Translations under genes and position numbers: made by a program
Assembly (NCBI RefSeq): GCF_036786105.1
Contig: NZ_DAIQRQ010000004.1
Coordinates: 147,392 to 211,391 of the forward strand
Length of the DNA: 64,000 bases
Source of the DNA: Ohtaekwangia sp036786105
GTDB lineage: Bacteria > Bacteroidota > Bacteroidia > Cytophagales > Cyclobacteriaceae
Reading direction: 5' to 3'
Shown: positions 61,663 through 64,000 of the stretch, piece after piece
Position numbering within the stretch: position 1 is the stretch's first letter
How the letters are laid out: every line of letters starts with the position of its first letter
Notes under the pieces: generated by a model
Seen by the model: only the letters and a program-made list of their open reading frames with translations
What the model was told of the DNA's origin: nothing
The model's database searches: none

Positions 61663-63288
61663 ATGTACACTATTGACGACCTGAATGTCAGGCTGCTTTC
61701 TGAGTTAAAAGAAATCGCAGAGGATATGGGCGTAAAGAACGCCAAGAAGCTCTCCAAGCAAGACCTCATCTACAAAATCCTCGATCAACAAGCTGTATCT
61801 GGCGACACATCTGCCCCCGCCAAAAAAGCCGCCGTTACTGCTGCTCCCGAAACTGCTGAATCTACCGACACCAACGCTGCTGCGCCTGAACGCAAAATGC
61901 GCCCGCGCAGACGCGAAAATGTAGCACCCGCTGTTTCAACTCCGCCTCCGCCTGCAAAAGCGGAAACCGACTTTACTTCTGATGAATTACTCGACTCTAT
62001 AAATCTCGATTTCGATTCGCCTGCTTCTTCTTCCTCATCGTCTGCTCCTCAAAATTTTGAAGACAACGCTGACGACAGCGATATCGAAAATATCATTATT
62101 AATGAAGAGCCGCGCCACGACCGCATGCCCGAAAGACAACAGCATCATCAGCGGGCTGCCTCTATACGCGAGTTTGATGGCGCCATCAGCAACGAAGGCG
62201 TACTCGAAATTATGCAGGATGGCTACGGCTTCCTCCGCTCATCAGACTATAATTACCTGGCCAGCCCTGACGATATTTACGTATCGCCATCGCAGATAAA
62301 ATTATTCGGACTCAAAACCGGTGATACCGTAAAAGGTTTGATCCGCCCGCCGAAAGAAGGTGAAAAATATTTCGCACTCTTAAAAGTTGAATCCGTTAAC
62401 GGCAAAACTACCGAAGAGATCCGCGACCGCGTGGCATTTGAATACCTCACGCCACTCTTCCCCGAGCAGAAACTAAAGCTCAGCACTACACCCGACAATA
62501 TGTCTACCCGTATACTCGACCTGTTCTCGCCTATCGGTAAAGGACAGCGCGGTATGATTGTGGCACAACCCAAGACCGGTAAAACTGTATTGCTGAAAAA
62601 TATAGCGAACGCCATTGCACAAAATCACCCGGAAGTATATTTGATCGTATTGCTGATCGATGAACGCCCGGAAGAAGTTACCGACATGGCGCGCAGCGTA
62701 AATGCAGAAGTAATTGCTTCTACATTCGATGAACAGGCCGAGCGCCACGTGAAAGTTTCCAGCATTGTGCTTGAAAAAGCAAAGCGCATGGTAGAATGCG
62801 GACACGATGTAGTGATTCTCCTCGACTCTATTACACGTCTCGCACGAGCTTATAACACCGTGGTGCCATCGTCCGGTAAAATACTTTCCGGTGGTGTGGA
62901 TGCCAACGCACTGCACAAGCCGAAGCGCTTCTTTGGTGCGGCCCGTAAAATTGAAAACGGTGGCTCACTCACCATTATCGCTACCGCTCTGATCGATACC
63001 GGCTCGAAGATGGACGAAGTTATCTTCGAAGAATTTAAAGGTACCGGCAACATGGAATTGCAGCTCGACCGCAAGCTGGCCAACAGACGCGTATACCCTG
63101 CTATGGATGTACCGGCATCGGGCACACGCCGCGAAGACCTGCTCATGAAAGAAGAAGAACTGCAACGCGTATGGATACTGCGCAAGTTTATGTCTGACAT
63201 GAACTCCGTAGAAGCCATGGAATTTTTACAAGGTAAAATGAAAGGCACCCGCACCAACGAAGAGTTCCTGCTCTCCATGAACGGGTAG
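61663..63288 (+). CDS. rho: Transcription termination factor Rho with disordered insert
   Basis: The 541-residue protein begins with a Rho_N SAP-like domain (YTIDDLNVRLLSELKEIAED, 1-45). A low-complexity, Ala/Pro/Ser/Asp-rich insert (about 48-165) follows. Then come the RNA-binding cold-shock-like domain (NEGVLEIMQDGYGFLRSSDY) and the hexameric ATPase: Walker A GMIVAQPKTGKTVLLKN, Walker B DVVILLDSITRLARAYN, Q-loop region GGVDANALHKPKRFFGAARK. Disordered inserts of this kind are known in Bacteroidota Rho and have been linked to condensate formation in Bacteroides. A strong intrinsic terminator follows. Confidence 0.97.
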   Translation: MYTIDDLNVRLLSELKEIAEDMGVKNAKKLSKQDLIYKILDQQAVSGDTSAPAKKAAVTAAPETAESTDTNAAAPERKMRPRRRENVAPAVSTPPPPAKAETDFTSDELLDSINLDFDSPASSSSSSAPQNFEDNADDSDIENIIINEEPRHDRMPERQQHHQRAASIREFDGAISNEGVLEIMQDGYGFLRSSDYNYLASPDDIYVSPSQIKLFGLKTGDTVKGLIRPPKEGEKYFALLKVESVNGKTTEEIRDRVAFEYLTPLFPEQKLKLSTTPDNMSTRILDLFSPIGKGQRGMIVAQPKTGKTVLLKNIANAIAQNHPEVYLIVLLIDERPEEVTDMARSVNAEVIASTFDEQAERHVKVSSIVLEKAKRMVECGHDVVILLDSITRLARAYNTVVPSSGKILSGGVDANALHKPKRFFGAARKIENGGSLTIIATALIDTGSKMDEVIFEEFKGTGNMELQLDRKLANRRVYPAMDVPASGTRREDLLMKEEELQRVWILRKFMSDMNSVEAMEFLQGKMKGTRTNEEFLLSMNG

Positions 63289-63317
63289 TCCAATCGCAGA
63301 TATACCGCTATAATTTT

Positions 63318-63358
63318 AAAGAGCCGTTCCCGTTAAAGGAGCGGCTCTTTCTTTTTTT
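63318..63358 (+). terminator. Intrinsic terminator of rho
   Basis: AAAGAGCCGTTCC (63318-63330) pairs with GGAGCGGCTCTTT (63338-63350), 13 bp with one G-T wobble and a 7-base loop, followed by CTTTTTTTAT. Confidence 0.92.
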
Positions 63359-63414
63359 ATGCAATTGAAAAATTAGAAGATTGAAAAATTGAAAAACAGT
63401 ATACCTCCTGCCTT

Positions 63415-63470
63415 TCCCTTTGAGCAACTTCGTGTCTTCCCTTTGTGTAACTCCGTGCCACTGGATTTCC
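63415..63470 (-). repeat. CACAAAG-type dispersed repeat, copy 4 (inverted)
   Basis: On the minus strand it reads AAATCCAGTGGCACGGAGTT then ACACAAAGGGAAGACACGAA and GTTGCTCAAAGGG, the same pattern as copies 1-3. Confidence 0.7.
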
Positions 63471-63499
63471 AATCTTCCAATTTTCTAATCCTCCCTCTC

Positions 63500-63550
63500 T
63501 TCGGAAACAAAATCCTACCCTTCGGAAACTAAATCCCCGCCTTCGGAAAG
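63500..63550 (+). repeat. Short tandem repeat with 21-bp period
   Basis: TTCGGAAA starts at 63500, 63521 and 63542, exactly 21 bp apart, with similar sequence between (CAAAATCCTACCC versus CTAAATCCCCGCC). Confidence 0.7.
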
Positions 63551-63631
63551 AAATGTTTCAACGGCCAAACGATAGCAGTATGTTCAACACGCTTACACGC
63601 CAGGAGCGCCAAATTTCCCTACCGTATAGCA

Positions 63632-63994
63632 TCAGGAGGGCCGCGCTGTGTCGGATGGGCTGTGCAGCGTGCGCCTGACAGTTGCAAGATCGAGATATAA
63701 CTCGAACGCCTGGCGTGAGCAGTCACTGACTACTTCCGTATCGGTTGTGCGTGCGTATTGTTCCAGCAGGGAGTCATACCACTGGCACAACTGATCGGAA
63801 GGATCAGTAAACCCCACAAGCTCCAGCACGGTATCGCGAAAGTTGTAGGCAGGTATAGCGACCGGGAAACCGGCCTGCTCTAAATGGTATACAGCCCTGC
63901 GACTGTTGAGCTCTTTGCGGATCATAACAATGGCAAGTTCGGCTTCACCCGGAAGACGAACCGTGAGAACATCGGGCGGAACGGTGATTTTCAT
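63632..63994 (-). CDS. Hypothetical protein
   Basis: The 120-residue protein starts at ATG 63994 (MKITVPPDVLTVRLPGEAEL). It has a mixed alpha/beta character, with MIRKELNSRRAVYHLEQAGF, YNFRDTVLELVGFTDPSDQL and a helical C-terminus. There is no signal peptide or membrane helix and no recognised family. It lies at the right edge of the window, so upstream neighbours are not visible. It may be a small regulator or enzyme subunit, but nothing supports a specific role. Confidence 0.55.
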   Translation of the reverse strand: MKITVPPDVLTVRLPGEAELAIVMIRKELNSRRAVYHLEQAGFPVAIPAYNFRDTVLELVGFTDPSDQLCQWYDSLLEQYARTTDTEVVSDCSRQAFELYLDLATVRRTLHSPSDTARPS

Positions 63995-64000
63995 ATAACT

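Larger units (their letters stand above)
63289..63631. other. Intergenic region with terminator and short repeats
   Basis: This 343-bp stretch holds the rho terminator, an inverted repeat (ATTAGAAGATTGAAAAATTG near 63372 versus CAATCTTCCAATTTTCTAAT near 63470) and the fourth CACAAAG-type unit. A run of TTCGGAAAC units with a 21-bp period is also present. No gene is supported. Confidence 0.6.

Overview
The window looks like a stretch of chromosome from a Bacteroidota bacterium, most likely Cytophagales. Supporting signs are the gene set (WbqC family, DUF4834, a SecA without the C-terminal zinc finger, a short CarB without the MGS domain, Rho with a long low-complexity insert, FecR, a GMC/DUF1080/Gfo-Idh cluster, SPOR and AsmA-like proteins), the near absence of Shine-Dalgarno sequences, and a TTTG-N19-TAnnnTTG-type promoter in front of rho. 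No rRNA, tRNA, CRISPR array, prophage or complete insertion sequence was found. Two runs of 100 N (42965-43064 and 56968-57067) are scaffold gaps.

Layout. 1-10.2 kb: start of clpC, then wbqC, a lipoprotein with a dimethylformamidase-beta-like domain, cdsA, a CPBP protease, dusB, a DMT transporter, a large S9 peptidase and hemE. 10.5-15 kb: a tight four-gene operon of exported proteins ending in an 825-residue leucine-rich-repeat protein; its function is unknown. 15-25.7 kb, minus strand: an AsmA-like protein, a SPOR lipoprotein, secA, dapF, a DUF4834 protein and carB. 25.9-31.8 kb, plus strand: GMC oxidoreductase, double DUF1080 protein and Gfo/Idh oxidoreductase (probable 3-keto-glycoside metabolism), then hmgA. 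32-34.4 kb: small hypotheticals, an RluD-type pseudouridine synthase, DUF1801 and DUF3253 proteins.

34.5-54.3 kb is a regulatory, stress and envelope region. It holds a lone FecR protein, a CHASE3 histidine kinase, rpoN, an NtrC-type activator overlapping a PAS kinase, and a REC-PAS kinase. These are followed by small stress-type proteins (PPOX family, two single-domain response regulators, a DUF1469 holin-like protein, YtxH, lmo0937 family, DUF892 ferritin-like), two AsmA/DUF748-like proteins, an OmpA lipoprotein, an MlaE-MlaF-MlaD lipid transporter and a type IB topoisomerase. The simplest reading is a sigma-54-centred signalling block beside an envelope/general-stress block. The sequence does not prove a regulatory link between them.

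54.3-64 kb: DUF4286, small hypotheticals, a GNAT acetyltransferase, a prolyl endopeptidase broken by a gap, a nucleoid-associated protein, serS, rho and a hypothetical protein. This end is rich in intergenic repeats. The most striking is a MITE-like element of about 280 bp with imperfect terminal inverted repeats. Two full copies in opposite orientation flank the nucleoid-associated protein gene, and decayed copies lie at 54.25-54.42 kb and about 32.43 kb, each touching a stop codon. Two other short dispersed repeat families (CACAAAG-type and GTTAC-type) are also present.
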